A stretch of 64,000 nucleotides of DNA from Microbacterium sp. LKL04 (GTDB lineage Bacteria; Actinomycetota; Actinomycetes; Actinomycetales; Microbacteriaceae), in the NCBI RefSeq assembly GCF_900102005.1, contig NZ_LT627736.1, positions 1,860,001 to 1,924,000 on the forward strand. The letters run 5' to 3'. The notes under the pieces are model-generated. The model searched no databases, had not been told where the DNA came from, and saw only the letters and a program-made list of their open reading frames with translations. A program made the position numbers and the translations under genes. Each line of letters starts with the position of its first letter. Position 1 is the stretch's first letter. Of this stretch, positions 1 through 8,732 are shown in pieces.

Positions 1-2
1 TC

Positions 3-905
3 GCGATCCTCGGCGTCCTGCTCGTCTTCCTCCTCATCCTCGCGATCGGGTCGATCTTCGGCACGATCGGGCTCATCATCGCCGCCGTGGTCGTCGGCCT
101 CATGGCCGCCTTCCTGCTGGTCAGCATCTTCTCGGACGTCACCAAGCCCACTCCGACGGTGACGCCGACGGACCCCTATGCCGATGACCCCCTGAACCGG
201 ACCGATCCCCCGACGATGCAGACCGTCCTCGACGGGACGGCCGAGGTCGACACGCTCGGCGGCGAGGAGGAATCGGTCATCCGGATCACGAAGGTCCTGG
301 GTCCCGACGGCTGGCAGTACACCGTGACCCTCCCGAGCACGCAGGAATGGCTGTCCCGGTTCGGCGACCAGGGCGCCGTGAACGACCTCGACAGCAACCT
401 CGCCCTCATGCTGACTCCTGCGCTGCAGACGCAGTACGAGCGCGCGGTCCTCGAGGCGATGGCGCAGGAGGGCATCGGCCCGGACGATCCTGTCATGCTC
501 GTCGGCTTCAGCCAGGGCGGCATCATGGCCGGTCACCTCGCCGCCTACAACACCGACTACAACTGGCAGGCCGTGGTTGCATCGGGCGCTCCCATCGATC
601 ACATGCCGATCCCCGATTCGGTGGACGTCGTCTCGGTGCAGCACAACGGGGATCCCGTGCCGAACCTCGACATCGTCACCGGGGATCTCGGCACCGAGCA
701 CGGACCGAACTGGACCAGCATCCGCGTGGACCCGCCGAATCCCGATCCGATCCTCGGTGTCGACGTCGGAGCCCACAACGCGGAGAAGTATTCGTCCACG
801 TATCAGGATCACCTCGCCGACATCCAGGCCGCCCACCCCGAGCTGGGAAGCTTCTTCAACGAAGATGGCTACACCGATGTGTCCTACTACCGATGGAACG
901 AGTGA
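3..905 (+). CDS. GxSxG alpha/beta hydrolase-like membrane protein, 5' truncated
   Basis: The reading frame is open to the window edge, so the N-terminus is missing. The first visible ~45 residues are strongly hydrophobic (one long or two short membrane segments), followed by a Pro/Thr-rich linker and a domain of about 220 residues. That domain carries GFSQGG, a nucleophile elbow of the lipase/esterase type, after a strand reading DPVMLVGF. A His in VGAHNAEKY near the C-terminus is a candidate catalytic His. Family knowledge suggests an esterase or lipase; the substrate is unknown. A lipoprotein gene follows after 3 bp and a type VII secretion ATPase lies 1.2 kb on, so it may be a substrate or accessory of that system (inference). 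The internal ATG/GTG codons near 87-102 are not believed to be the real start. Confidence 0.6.
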   Translation, partial: AILGVLLVFLLILAIGSIFGTIGLIIAAVVVGLMAAFLLVSIFSDVTKPTPTVTPTDPYADDPLNRTDPPTMQTVLDGTAEVDTLGGEEESVIRITKVLGPDGWQYTVTLPSTQEWLSRFGDQGAVNDLDSNLALMLTPALQTQYERAVLEAMAQEGIGPDDPVMLVGFSQGGIMAGHLAAYNTDYNWQAVVASGAPIDHMPIPDSVDVVSVQHNGDPVPNLDIVTGDLGTEHGPNWTSIRVDPPNPDPILGVDVGAHNAEKYSSTYQDHLADIQAAHPELGSFFNEDGYTDVSYYRWNE

Positions 906-908
906 CCG

Positions 909-1412
909 ATGAGACGGATGCGGCGCCGATCCCCCGCAGCAGCGGCGGCCCTGCTGGGGACGCTTCTGGCCATCAGCCTGACGGGATGCGCGATCACGGC
1001 ATCCCCACCCGCACCCGGGACGACCACTGAGGAGGCTCCCGTGGCGGAGTACGGAAACCTGACCCCCGCACTCTCGGCGGCGGTCCCCCGCATCGTCGGC
1101 GTGGAGGGCCTGAGCCAGTCCCGCAATGGCCTCGGCCAACGCTTCAGTGCGACGCTGATGGTCGACTCGGCGGAACCGTTCACCGCTGACGAATTGGATG
1201 CCGCAGCGCAGGCCATCTGGCGCGCTCTGCCCTGGGAGCCCAATGCGATCGCGCTCGTCGCTGGCGTCGCCGGCGACGGCGAGCCGGAACCTGTGGACCT
1301 GCGAGACGCGGCGGCGGACCTCGAACCGATGGGCTTCACGAATGCCGGCCAGGGCGGCGTGAGCCTGTTCGACATGTCGGCGCGGTACGGCGCGTGGACC
1401 GCTCCCGAATGA
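909..1412 (+). CDS. Predicted lipoprotein of unknown function
   Basis: A 167-residue protein with an Arg-rich n-region, a hydrophobic stretch and the lipobox LTGC (Cys at residue 27), so it should be exported and lipid-anchored. The mature part has no motif I recognise. It starts 3 bp after the hydrolase stop and its own stop overlaps the next start (ATGA), so the three genes look like one operon. Small lipoproteins next to type VII lipase-type effectors can be accessory or immunity factors in Firmicutes; applying that here is only inference. Confidence 0.7.
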   Translation: MRRMRRRSPAAAAALLGTLLAISLTGCAITASPPAPGTTTEEAPVAEYGNLTPALSAAVPRIVGVEGLSQSRNGLGQRFSATLMVDSAEPFTADELDAAAQAIWRALPWEPNAIALVAGVAGDGEPEPVDLRDAAADLEPMGFTNAGQGGVSLFDMSARYGAWTAPE

Positions 1413-2050
1413 CCGGCAGCGAACTGCGCTTCCGCCTGCCGGGTCGCTGGTTCTCGGTCGATCTCTCGACCGAAGCATCGACGACGGCGTCGATCGCGGC
1501 GATCGCCCGCGACGCCGTCGGGCCGACCGACGACCGCGCGACCGAACGAGCCATGGTGCGCCGGCGGCTCCACGAGGCCGTTGCGGCAGGCGCGGCCGGA
1601 GACATCCGCGCCCTGATGCTCGCTCACGAGATCACCCCGGGGACACCGCTGCCCGTGACCCTCCTGGTCTTCGAGCCTTCCGATCTGCGGATGAGCCCGG
1701 CCGTCGGCACCGAACCTCGGACCGTCCTCGGTGTCCTGACAGAGGCGCTGGCCCGCCTCGATCCCGAGGCGCACGCCTCGTCGGTCGAGGTGAGCGGGCC
1801 AGGGATACCGGCGCTGCGCACGCACCGCGTCGAGGACGCGGGGCCGGACGAAGACGTGCACGGGACACGCCGGCTGAGCGCGGACTACTGGATCCCCGTG
1901 CCCGAGACGAAGCAGCTTCTCGTCGTACGCCTGGCCACTCCGCTCGGAGACATCGAGAACCTCATGCTGTCGCTGTTCGACGGGTTCGTCGCCGCCGCCT
2001 TCTTCGCGGCGCCTCAGCCGTCAGCGCTGCGTCAGGCCCTTCGACGCTGA
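1409..2050 (+). CDS. Hypothetical protein in the type VII locus
   Basis: The product is 213 residues if it starts at the ATG that overlaps the lipoprotein stop (ATGA, 1409-1412). A GTG 15 bp upstream is in frame but less likely. There is no signal peptide or membrane segment, so it should be cytoplasmic. I do not recognise the family. The sequence is mixed alpha/beta in character, with regular hydrophobic strands (for example PVTLLVFEP, KQLLVVRLA) and an aromatic C-terminal segment. It is the last gene before the convergent EccC-type ATPase gene, which suggests a chaperone or accessory role, but nothing in the sequence proves that. Confidence 0.6.
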   Translation: MTGSELRFRLPGRWFSVDLSTEASTTASIAAIARDAVGPTDDRATERAMVRRRLHEAVAAGAAGDIRALMLAHEITPGTPLPVTLLVFEPSDLRMSPAVGTEPRTVLGVLTEALARLDPEAHASSVEVSGPGIPALRTHRVEDAGPDEDVHGTRRLSADYWIPVPETKQLLVVRLATPLGDIENLMLSLFDGFVAAAFFAAPQPSALRQALRR

Positions 2051-2057
2051 GGTGGGA

Positions 2058-2094
2058 GCGGGCGGCGGCGACCTCGACGGCCGCCGCCGCCCGC
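2058..2094. terminator. Bidirectional terminator hairpin
   Basis: Perfect 12-bp GC stem (2058-2069 with 2083-2094) around a 13-nt loop. It fills the 45-bp gap between two convergent genes and has no T-tract, as is common in high-GC actinobacteria. Confidence 0.65.
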
Positions 2095-2095
2095 C

Positions 2096-5000
2096 TCACG
2101 AATTCACCGGTTCGACCGCCGGAAGAGCCGTCGCTTCCACGAGCGGCATCTGCACGACGACGGCGCGACCCGCCTGCACGAACATGCCGCGCCCGGCCGG
2201 GAAGTCGGCCCGCTTGATCTTCGGGAACGGCACCTTGAAGACGGCGTCGCCGTCGAAGGCGTCGGGCTTGAGGATGATGCCCTTCCGGCCGCCCTTGAAG
2301 TCTCCGATGAGGCCGAACCCGCTCGTGACCTGGTTGACGTCGGCATCGCCGATGAGCAGATGGTCGCTGCGGTTGATCGCCTGGAAGAGCGCCTTCAGCG
2401 GGCGTTCCGCCGGCGAGTCCGCGAACTGCGGGACGTCCTCGATGACGATCATGAGCCGCTGGCCGAGCGTCTCGTCCAGGACCAGTTCCGCCAGTTCCGT
2501 CGCGAGCTCCTTCGCGTCGTCGGGAGTCGTCGCGGTCCGCATCCACGGGGAGAACTCCTTGAGCTGCGCGCGCCGCCCGCCGAAGTGGAACAGCTTGATC
2601 GAGGGGTCGAGCCGCGTCATCGAGAGGATGAGCGACTTCAGCGCCGTCGTCTTACCCGCCTGCGGCGGCCCGGCGACGATGAAGGTGCCCACCGGGTCGA
2701 ACTCGCGTGCCGCGAGGGTGTCCTCGGCGACGCCGAGCGCAGGGAACTCGCCGATGCGGTCCGGGAGGTCGGCGGCATCCAGTCGCGTCGGGAGGGCGCC
2801 GATCTCGGGAACCTCGCGGGCACCGCGCGCACGCAGCTCCTGCGCGAGCTGGTCGAGGAGCTTGGTCTGCTCGGCGACGTTCGGCGTCCCGCCGAGGACG
2901 GCGATCTGGGTCTCCATGCCGTCGACGATCGCCCGGCCCGGTTCGGATCGCTCGTCGAGGACGTCCTTGGGGGCGTTCAGCAGCGCGTACGCGTTGGCAT
3001 CCGACAGACGGAGGATGACGCGACGCGACACGTTCGAGCTGACGGCTGTCGGCACCGAACCCGACCGGTCCGCGGTGGCCACGACGTGGACGCCCAGCGG
3101 GCGGCCCTCGCCGAGGATCCGCATGAACGCCTGGTAGAACGGCATCCGCGCCGTCGTCGACTCCCACTCCGCCCGGAACTGGGGCAGACCGTCCAGCAGC
3201 AGCACGATGCGCGCCTCGTCGCGCCCCGTGATCTCGCGGTACTCCGCGATGCTCGAGGCGTTGGCGGCGCTGAACCGCTTGCCGCGATCGTCGAGGACCG
3301 CGCCGAGCGAGCGCATGATGCGCTGGACGCGCTCGCTGTCGTCGCCCGGGATGATCGACCCGACGTGCGGGAGGGCTTCCAGGCTCTTCAGCGAACCGGA
3401 ACCGAAGTCGAGGCCGTAGACCTCGACGTTCTCCGTCCGGCGTCCCATGGCCGCCGAGATCGCGATGGTGCGGAGCACGGTCGACTTGCCGGATCCGCTG
3501 GTGCCGTAGACGAGCAGCGAGCCGTCGCGGTCGGGCTCGAAGTAGACCGCCTCCTGGAGCTGGTGCTCCGGGATGTCCGCCTTGCCGAGCAGGATCGCCC
3601 CGCGGCTGCCGCCCGCCAGCTCGCGGATGTCGACGTTCGTCGGCAGGTCATCGAGCCACGGTCGGCGCGGCGCCGGGATACCGGCCTGGTTCGAGGCGGC
3701 GATGAGGGTCGAGACGATGCGCTTCTGGTCGTTGGGGCCGGGATCGACGTCGTGGGAGTCGCTCTCGCCGGCATCCTCCAACTCCCACTTCTGGATGGAA
3801 CCGAACCGGAGCTCGGCGACCGACACGTCCGCGGCGACGACCTCATCGGTCGTCCAGCCGCCCGCGTACGCCGACTGGAACGGGATGAGGCGTCCCGGTC
3901 CCGTCTTCGCGATACCGCGACCGGGGATCGAGGGCGGGAAGCTCGCCGCCACCGGATCGTCGACGACGTCCTTCGAGTCGGATTCGTCGGCCATACGGAG
4001 CGCCACGCGGAGGTTCGTGTTCGCGCGCAGGTTGTCTTTGATGACACCCGCAGGACGCTGCGTGGCCATGATGAGGTGGATGCCGAGGGAGCGACCGCGC
4101 TGGGCGATGTCGACCACGCCGTCGACGAACTCCGGAACCTCGCCCGCGAGCGCGGCGAACTCGTCGATGACGAGGACGAGCGCAGGCGGGGTGTCGGGGT
4201 CGCGACGCTTCTCGAGTTCGAGGAGGTCCTTGGCCTTCTTCCGGTTGAAGAGGTGCTCGCGGTAGTGGAGCTCGGCCCGAAGGCTCGTGAGCGCGCGTCG
4301 GACGAGGTGGGGGCTGAGGTCGGTGACGAGACCGACGCAGTGCGGCAGCTCGACGCAGTCGGCGAACGCCGACCCGCCCTTGTAGTCGACGAAGAGGAAT
4401 GTGACCCGGTCGGGGCTGTGCGCCGCCGCCATACCGAGGACCCACGCCTGCAGGAACTCGGACTTGCCGGCACCGGTCGTCCCACCCACGAGGGCGTGGG
4501 GGCCCTGCGTGCGGAGGTCGAGCGTCATCGCGTCCGTGGCGCCCTGGCCGACGATGGCGCGGAGGTTGCCCGCCTTCTTCAGCCGGGGCAGCGTCGCGCC
4601 GGATCGGTCGATGATCGTGTTGTTCTCGCGCCACCGCTCGATCGCGAACGCGGGGTCGGCCGCGGTCTCGTTCCCGACCAGGGACAGGAACATGACCGAG
4701 TTCGGGATGTCCGACGAGTCCTCGATGACGGTGCTGGAGTCCACGACGGGTGCGAGACGTTTCGCGAGCACGCGCATCAAGTCGTTGGAGACCCCCTCGA
4801 CCTTGGCCGGGGTGTAGTCCTCACCGCTGCGGACGACACCGACGTGTGCCTCGTCGAGCCCGCGGGAGACGTCGACGAAGCTGCGGCAGACGGCCGGCAG
4901 TGCTTCGACGACCGGGGCGACGAAGAGCCCGTAGACGCCGACGTCGGCGCCGCGCTCGAGCACCTGGGTGAGCCGCGCGCGGTCGACCGGAGCATCGGCC

Positions 5001-6625
5001 GTGACGATGACGAGGACAGCGGTCTGGCCGGGGAACGTCGCCTCTTCGGCGGCACGACGGACGTCGGTGCCGAAACGCATCGGATCCCAGTCGTCGTCGT
5101 ACGGCAACCGCGGTGCGCTCGCGGCGCGGGAGCGACGCATGACGAGTTCTTCCAGCCCCGACAGCAGGGCGTTGCCGGTCGACGCCGAATCGGACAGCGG
5201 CATGTCGCGGAACGGGCTGCGTTCACTCGAGGTGTGAGGAAGCCAGGTCAGCCAGTCGAGCTGCTTCGCCCACTCGGGCTCGGTGAGCGCGACGGCGACG
5301 AGCTCGTTCGGCGAATGCAGCCCGAACAGCTGCGTGCAGATGCCGCGCAGGGCGTCTCCTGCTTCGCGATCGGCGCCGGCGACACCGATGACGCCGACGC
5401 TCTGCAGCGATTCGAGGACGGGGACGTCGTCGATCATGCGGTACCGATCGCGCAGGCGATCGACGCGCTCGACGTACTCCTGCAGGGCCTCGGGTGCGTC
5501 GGCGCGCTTGATCGTGGTGCGGGACGGCGCCACGCAGCTGCCGAGACGGACCGAGAGGAAGTTCCAGTGCTCGGGTCGGCGGGTCCACAGCATCCCGCCG
5601 AGCTTCATGGCCTCTTCGAACACGACCGCGACGGGCGGGACCTCGGCGTTGCGCACCTCGCGCTCACGGGGCCGCTCGCGGTAAAGGGTCTCTTCGAGCT
5701 CCTCGAACCCGCGCTCGAAGACCTCCCCCTCCTTCTTGGTGCGCTGACCGATCTGCGTGCGCTGCGAGATGAAGTTGCCGAGCATCATCATCGGCGTCAT
5801 CGCGACGATGAACAGGGCCTGCGGACGGTTGAAGACGAAGTACATCGTGACGCCGAGGAGGATCGGCGCCACCAGCATGGGCCAGGGGAACAGCCGCGAC
5901 ATCGGCTCCTTCGGCATGCGCGGCTCGGGGAGCTCCTCACCGACGTAGCGCGGCTCGACGCGCGGGCTCCGGTTGAACAGCAGCGCGCCGCCGCGCTCGA
6001 GCACGGGGTCCTTCTCCACCGGGGCGAAGTCGGGCACGAGCTGGACGACGAGGTCCGAGTCGCCGAGGGTGAATCGCTGACCGGGGATGACGTTCAGGCG
6101 CGGGACGAGCCCGCCGTCGACCACGATGCCGTTGGCGGAGTTGAGGTCGACGAGCTCGACGCCGCCGGAGCCCACCTCGATGCGGGCGTGCCGCTTCGAG
6201 ACGAGCGGCTCGTCGAGGACGATGTCGGCGCCCGCGGCGCGCCCGATCGTGAAATGCCCCTTGGGCAGAGGGATCTCGCGCCCGGCGAGGGGGCCCCCGA
6301 CGATGTGGAGGATGGCCGCGGCGGGACCGCCGCCCCCGCGGTTCGGGACGTGATCGGGCCCCAGGTTGACGACGGTGGCGATGAAGCCCGACCCGACTGC
6401 CGCATCGCTGATGAGGGTGCCCGGGTCGAGGAGGACGTGGTCGTTCGACGTCGGCGGCGCGACGGTCAGGGTGACGATGTCGTCGGGACCGGCGATGTTC
6501 TCCCGAGCCGGATCGGTCTCGATGATCCGGCGAGCGACGTCCTGCACGGTCGCCGTCGTATCCGCCGTGACCACGACGTCGATCGTCCGGGAGTCACGAC
6601 GCTGCAGGGTGAGTTTCAGTCTCAT
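2096..6625 (-). CDS. eccC: Type VII secretion ATPase, FtsK/SpoIIIE family with FHA domain (EccC/EssC type)
   Basis: A 1509-residue motor protein of type VII (ESX/WXG100) secretion, close to the ~1480 residues of Firmicute EssC. Order of parts: ubiquitin/FHA-like N-terminus (1-95), FHA domain (~110-200, with GR...SKRHARIEV and a later NG motif), two membrane helices (~240-285), then three P-loop modules. Walker A motifs are GGTTGAGKS (~715), YGTSGSGKS (~1043) and GPPQAGKT (~1318). Walker B-like strands include LVLVIDEF (~818). A single chain with an FHA N-terminus is the EssC layout rather than the mycobacterial EccCa/EccCb one. The gene lies 24 bp downstream of the RDD-FHA gene and is probably cotranscribed with it. 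No WXG100, EccB, EccD or MycP gene is visible here; they may lie left of the window. Confidence 0.93.
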   Translation of the reverse strand: MRLKLTLQRRDSRTIDVVVTADTTATVQDVARRIIETDPARENIAGPDDIVTLTVAPPTSNDHVLLDPGTLISDAAVGSGFIATVVNLGPDHVPNRGGGGPAAAILHIVGGPLAGREIPLPKGHFTIGRAAGADIVLDEPLVSKRHARIEVGSGGVELVDLNSANGIVVDGGLVPRLNVIPGQRFTLGDSDLVVQLVPDFAPVEKDPVLERGGALLFNRSPRVEPRYVGEELPEPRMPKEPMSRLFPWPMLVAPILLGVTMYFVFNRPQALFIVAMTPMMMLGNFISQRTQIGQRTKKEGEVFERGFEELEETLYRERPREREVRNAEVPPVAVVFEEAMKLGGMLWTRRPEHWNFLSVRLGSCVAPSRTTIKRADAPEALQEYVERVDRLRDRYRMIDDVPVLESLQSVGVIGVAGADREAGDALRGICTQLFGLHSPNELVAVALTEPEWAKQLDWLTWLPHTSSERSPFRDMPLSDSASTGNALLSGLEELVMRRSRAASAPRLPYDDDWDPMRFGTDVRRAAEEATFPGQTAVLVIVTADAPVDRARLTQVLERGADVGVYGLFVAPVVEALPAVCRSFVDVSRGLDEAHVGVVRSGEDYTPAKVEGVSNDLMRVLAKRLAPVVDSSTVIEDSSDIPNSVMFLSLVGNETAADPAFAIERWRENNTIIDRSGATLPRLKKAGNLRAIVGQGATDAMTLDLRTQGPHALVGGTTGAGKSEFLQAWVLGMAAAHSPDRVTFLFVDYKGGSAFADCVELPHCVGLVTDLSPHLVRRALTSLRAELHYREHLFNRKKAKDLLELEKRRDPDTPPALVLVIDEFAALAGEVPEFVDGVVDIAQRGRSLGIHLIMATQRPAGVIKDNLRANTNLRVALRMADESDSKDVVDDPVAASFPPSIPGRGIAKTGPGRLIPFQSAYAGGWTTDEVVAADVSVAELRFGSIQKWELEDAGESDSHDVDPGPNDQKRIVSTLIAASNQAGIPAPRRPWLDDLPTNVDIRELAGGSRGAILLGKADIPEHQLQEAVYFEPDRDGSLLVYGTSGSGKSTVLRTIAISAAMGRRTENVEVYGLDFGSGSLKSLEALPHVGSIIPGDDSERVQRIMRSLGAVLDDRGKRFSAANASSIAEYREITGRDEARIVLLLDGLPQFRAEWESTTARMPFYQAFMRILGEGRPLGVHVVATADRSGSVPTAVSSNVSRRVILRLSDANAYALLNAPKDVLDERSEPGRAIVDGMETQIAVLGGTPNVAEQTKLLDQLAQELRARGAREVPEIGALPTRLDAADLPDRIGEFPALGVAEDTLAAREFDPVGTFIVAGPPQAGKTTALKSLILSMTRLDPSIKLFHFGGRRAQLKEFSPWMRTATTPDDAKELATELAELVLDETLGQRLMIVIEDVPQFADSPAERPLKALFQAINRSDHLLIGDADVNQVTSGFGLIGDFKGGRKGIILKPDAFDGDAVFKVPFPKIKRADFPAGRGMFVQAGRAVVVQMPLVEATALPAVEPVNS

Positions 6626-6649
6626 CAGGGGGTCCTCATCGGCCGGAGA

Positions 6650-8059
6650 TCAGGTGAGGCGGACCGACGCGTGCCGGTCGCCGAATCGCAGGGTGTCGCC
6701 GGAGCGGAGTGTCGCGGGGACGCCGGCGTCGAGCTCGGTCTCGGCTCCGTCGCGGATGACGCCGCTGCCGTTCGTCGACCCGAGGTCGACGGCGACGAGG
6801 GCGCCGTCGACCCACCGGAGCGCGACGTGGGTCTTCGAGACGGACTTGGTCGAGTCGGCCACCGGGAGCGGTGCCGCACCGGCATCCGCTCCGGCGACGG
6901 ACGGCGCGCGGCCGAGGACCGCGCCTGTGGCGGGAACGTCGAGCTGCTCACCCGAATCGAGGACGAGGGATGCCGTCGGTGCGGCATCAGCCGAGGGCAT
7001 CAGGTCCGGGGCGGACCACGTCGACGAGGTCGCGCCGGGAAGCAGGGTCTCTGCGGGAGCTACCGACGACGAGGGTGTCGCGGATTCCTCGATCGGCTCG
7101 GGTCGCGGGGTGGGCTGCGGCGCCGAGGCGGGCTCCGGTGCCGCGGCCGGAGCCGGCGCGGCGGGCGGCTCCGCTGCCTGCCGCGCGAGCGCGACCGGTT
7201 CCCGCGTCGGCTGGGCCGCTGCGGGGGCGGAGTCCACGGCGAACGGCGACTCCTGGATGGGCGCGAAGGGTCCCTCCTCGGCGGCGGGCCGCTCGCCGCC
7301 CCCAGCCCGTTCCTTCGGCGCGCCGAGGACGCCGCCGCGGTTGCGTGCGACGGGGATGTAGACGTCGGTCGCCGGACCGCTGACGGGGGTCGCGAGCGAG
7401 GGCAGCGAAGCCTTCTCGTCCCGGAGGTCGGTGGCGAGGGTCTTCCGAGCGATGCGCATCCGCTTCGCGTCGTACGGGTTCAGGCCTTTGCGGATGTCGA
7501 CGAGGTAGGTCTGCGCCGCGAGGTCGGGCCATCCGCGGCGCCGTCGGTCGGGGTCGAAGAGCGGAGACAGCGCGATGACCAGCAGTGCCCCGAGCACCGG
7601 GACGAGGAGGCTCGCGACCTGGACCAGATAGCGCACCACCGCACCGCGCCAGAACCGAGGACGTTCGAGCGTCTTGACGTTGACGGCCCGGAGGCCCGTG
7701 AAGGCCTTGCCGAGGGTGACGCCGCGACGGCCGAGGAGGATCAGCTGCACGAGGAGGAAGACGGTCGTCAGCGCGTAGGGGACGACGAAGGAGACGACGA
7801 CCCAGACGGCATCCGGTCGTCCGAAGACGGCGTCGGCGGGGTCCGTCGTTCCCACGGCGCCGATGATCGCGGGGAGCGCGACGAGGAGCATTGGCAGCTG
7901 CAGCAGCCCGATGAACATCGCCTCGATGACCATCGCGAGGATGCGCCGTCCGATCGGTGCGGGCACGAGCCCCAGCCCCGCGGCGTACTCGGGACGCGGG
8001 CGACCGCGTTCGTCGAGCCCCTCGATGGCGCGCGGACCATCCTCGATCTCCCAGATCAC
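6650..8059 (-). CDS. RDD-family membrane protein with C-terminal FHA domain
   Basis: A 469-residue protein. The N-terminal ~170 residues form an RDD domain with several hydrophobic helices. A Pro/Ala-rich linker (~250-360) leads to a C-terminal FHA domain (~370-469) with LGRAPS, SKTHVAL and NGSGV signatures. FHA domains bind phosphothreonine, so it may couple Ser/Thr kinase signalling to the adjacent type VII ATPase, which also has an FHA domain. The start is GTG with a GAGGAGG ribosome binding site 9 nt upstream. A TAGTCT element (complement of 8091-8096) is a likely -10, giving a short leader. Proteins of this kind recur in actinobacterial type VII loci. Confidence 0.85.
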   Translation of the reverse strand: MIWEIEDGPRAIEGLDERGRPRPEYAAGLGLVPAPIGRRILAMVIEAMFIGLLQLPMLLVALPAIIGAVGTTDPADAVFGRPDAVWVVVSFVVPYALTTVFLLVQLILLGRRGVTLGKAFTGLRAVNVKTLERPRFWRGAVVRYLVQVASLLVPVLGALLVIALSPLFDPDRRRRGWPDLAAQTYLVDIRKGLNPYDAKRMRIARKTLATDLRDEKASLPSLATPVSGPATDVYIPVARNRGGVLGAPKERAGGGERPAAEEGPFAPIQESPFAVDSAPAAAQPTREPVALARQAAEPPAAPAPAAAPEPASAPQPTPRPEPIEESATPSSSVAPAETLLPGATSSTWSAPDLMPSADAAPTASLVLDSGEQLDVPATGAVLGRAPSVAGADAGAAPLPVADSTKSVSKTHVALRWVDGALVAVDLGSTNGSGVIRDGAETELDAGVPATLRSGDTLRFGDRHASVRLT

Positions 8060-8167
8060 CTGATCGAACCTCCTCGAATCCCCGGCATCGAGACTAACGG
8101 TTGGAGGAATGCGCGTTGAAGGGAGAACTCCCCCTTGACCGCGGGGGTCTTCTCCGCCATTGCTGGG

Positions 8168-8713
8168 TCATCCCGACGCCGGCTCCCAGGACAGGTCGAC
8201 GGCGCGGATCCGCCGCGACGGCGATACCTGCGACACCCATCCGAGCGGGACGACGTGCAGCGCCGACGCCGTCACGGGCTCCCCCTGGGTCACCAGGACC
8301 AGCGCCTTCCGGTCCGAGCCCCACCAGTCGGCGCGGCGGGCGCCCTGGGCGAGCAGCGCGGCGACGTACGCGTTCGGCGATGCACTCTCGAGATCGACCG
8401 ACAGCCCGTTGCCGTGGCGGAACTCGCAGTCGACACGGATGCCGCGCCACAGCTCGCCGGCACGGCGGCGGTGCTCGTCCCCCGCCGGCCCGAGCGTCGG
8501 TCGCCGCCACGCCAGCGGGACGACCCACGCCTCACCGCGGGAGAGGACGGGAACGCCGTCGCACAGCACGTCGCCTACGGGCGGCGCTGCGGGAGGAACC
8601 AGCAGCGTCTCGGCCGCCGTCACGATCCGGGCGCCGATCGCGAGCATGCTCTCGTGACCGATGCCGGCGCCACCGGCAAGCCAGTCGGCTCCGGTGACGC
8701 CGGGGGTGCTCAT
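8168..8713 (-). CDS. Hypothetical protein downstream of purH
   Basis: A 181-residue protein without a signal peptide or membrane segment. I do not recognise the family. It is rich in Trp (for example DWWGSDRK and PLGWVSQVS) and Val/Ala, which suggests a compact globular cytoplasmic protein. The start is 19 bp after the purH stop on the same strand, so it is probably expressed with purN-purH. The next gene, RDD-FHA, has its own promoter 70 bp on. It could belong to purine metabolism or to the type VII locus, and the sequence does not decide between them. Confidence 0.6.
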   Translation of the reverse strand: MSTPGVTGADWLAGGAGIGHESMLAIGARIVTAAETLLVPPAAPPVGDVLCDGVPVLSRGEAWVVPLAWRRPTLGPAGDEHRRRAGELWRGIRVDCEFRHGNGLSVDLESASPNAYVAALLAQGARRADWWGSDRKALVLVTQGEPVTASALHVVPLGWVSQVSPSRRIRAVDLSWEPASG

Positions 8714-8732
8714 GCGATCGATCCGCGACGGC

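Noticed and set aside
2360..8119. A 1919-codon open frame on the plus strand
   Set aside because: It lies antisense to the EccC and RDD-FHA genes and its translation is low-complexity Arg/Asp/Glu-rich, the typical shadow of GC-rich coding DNA.
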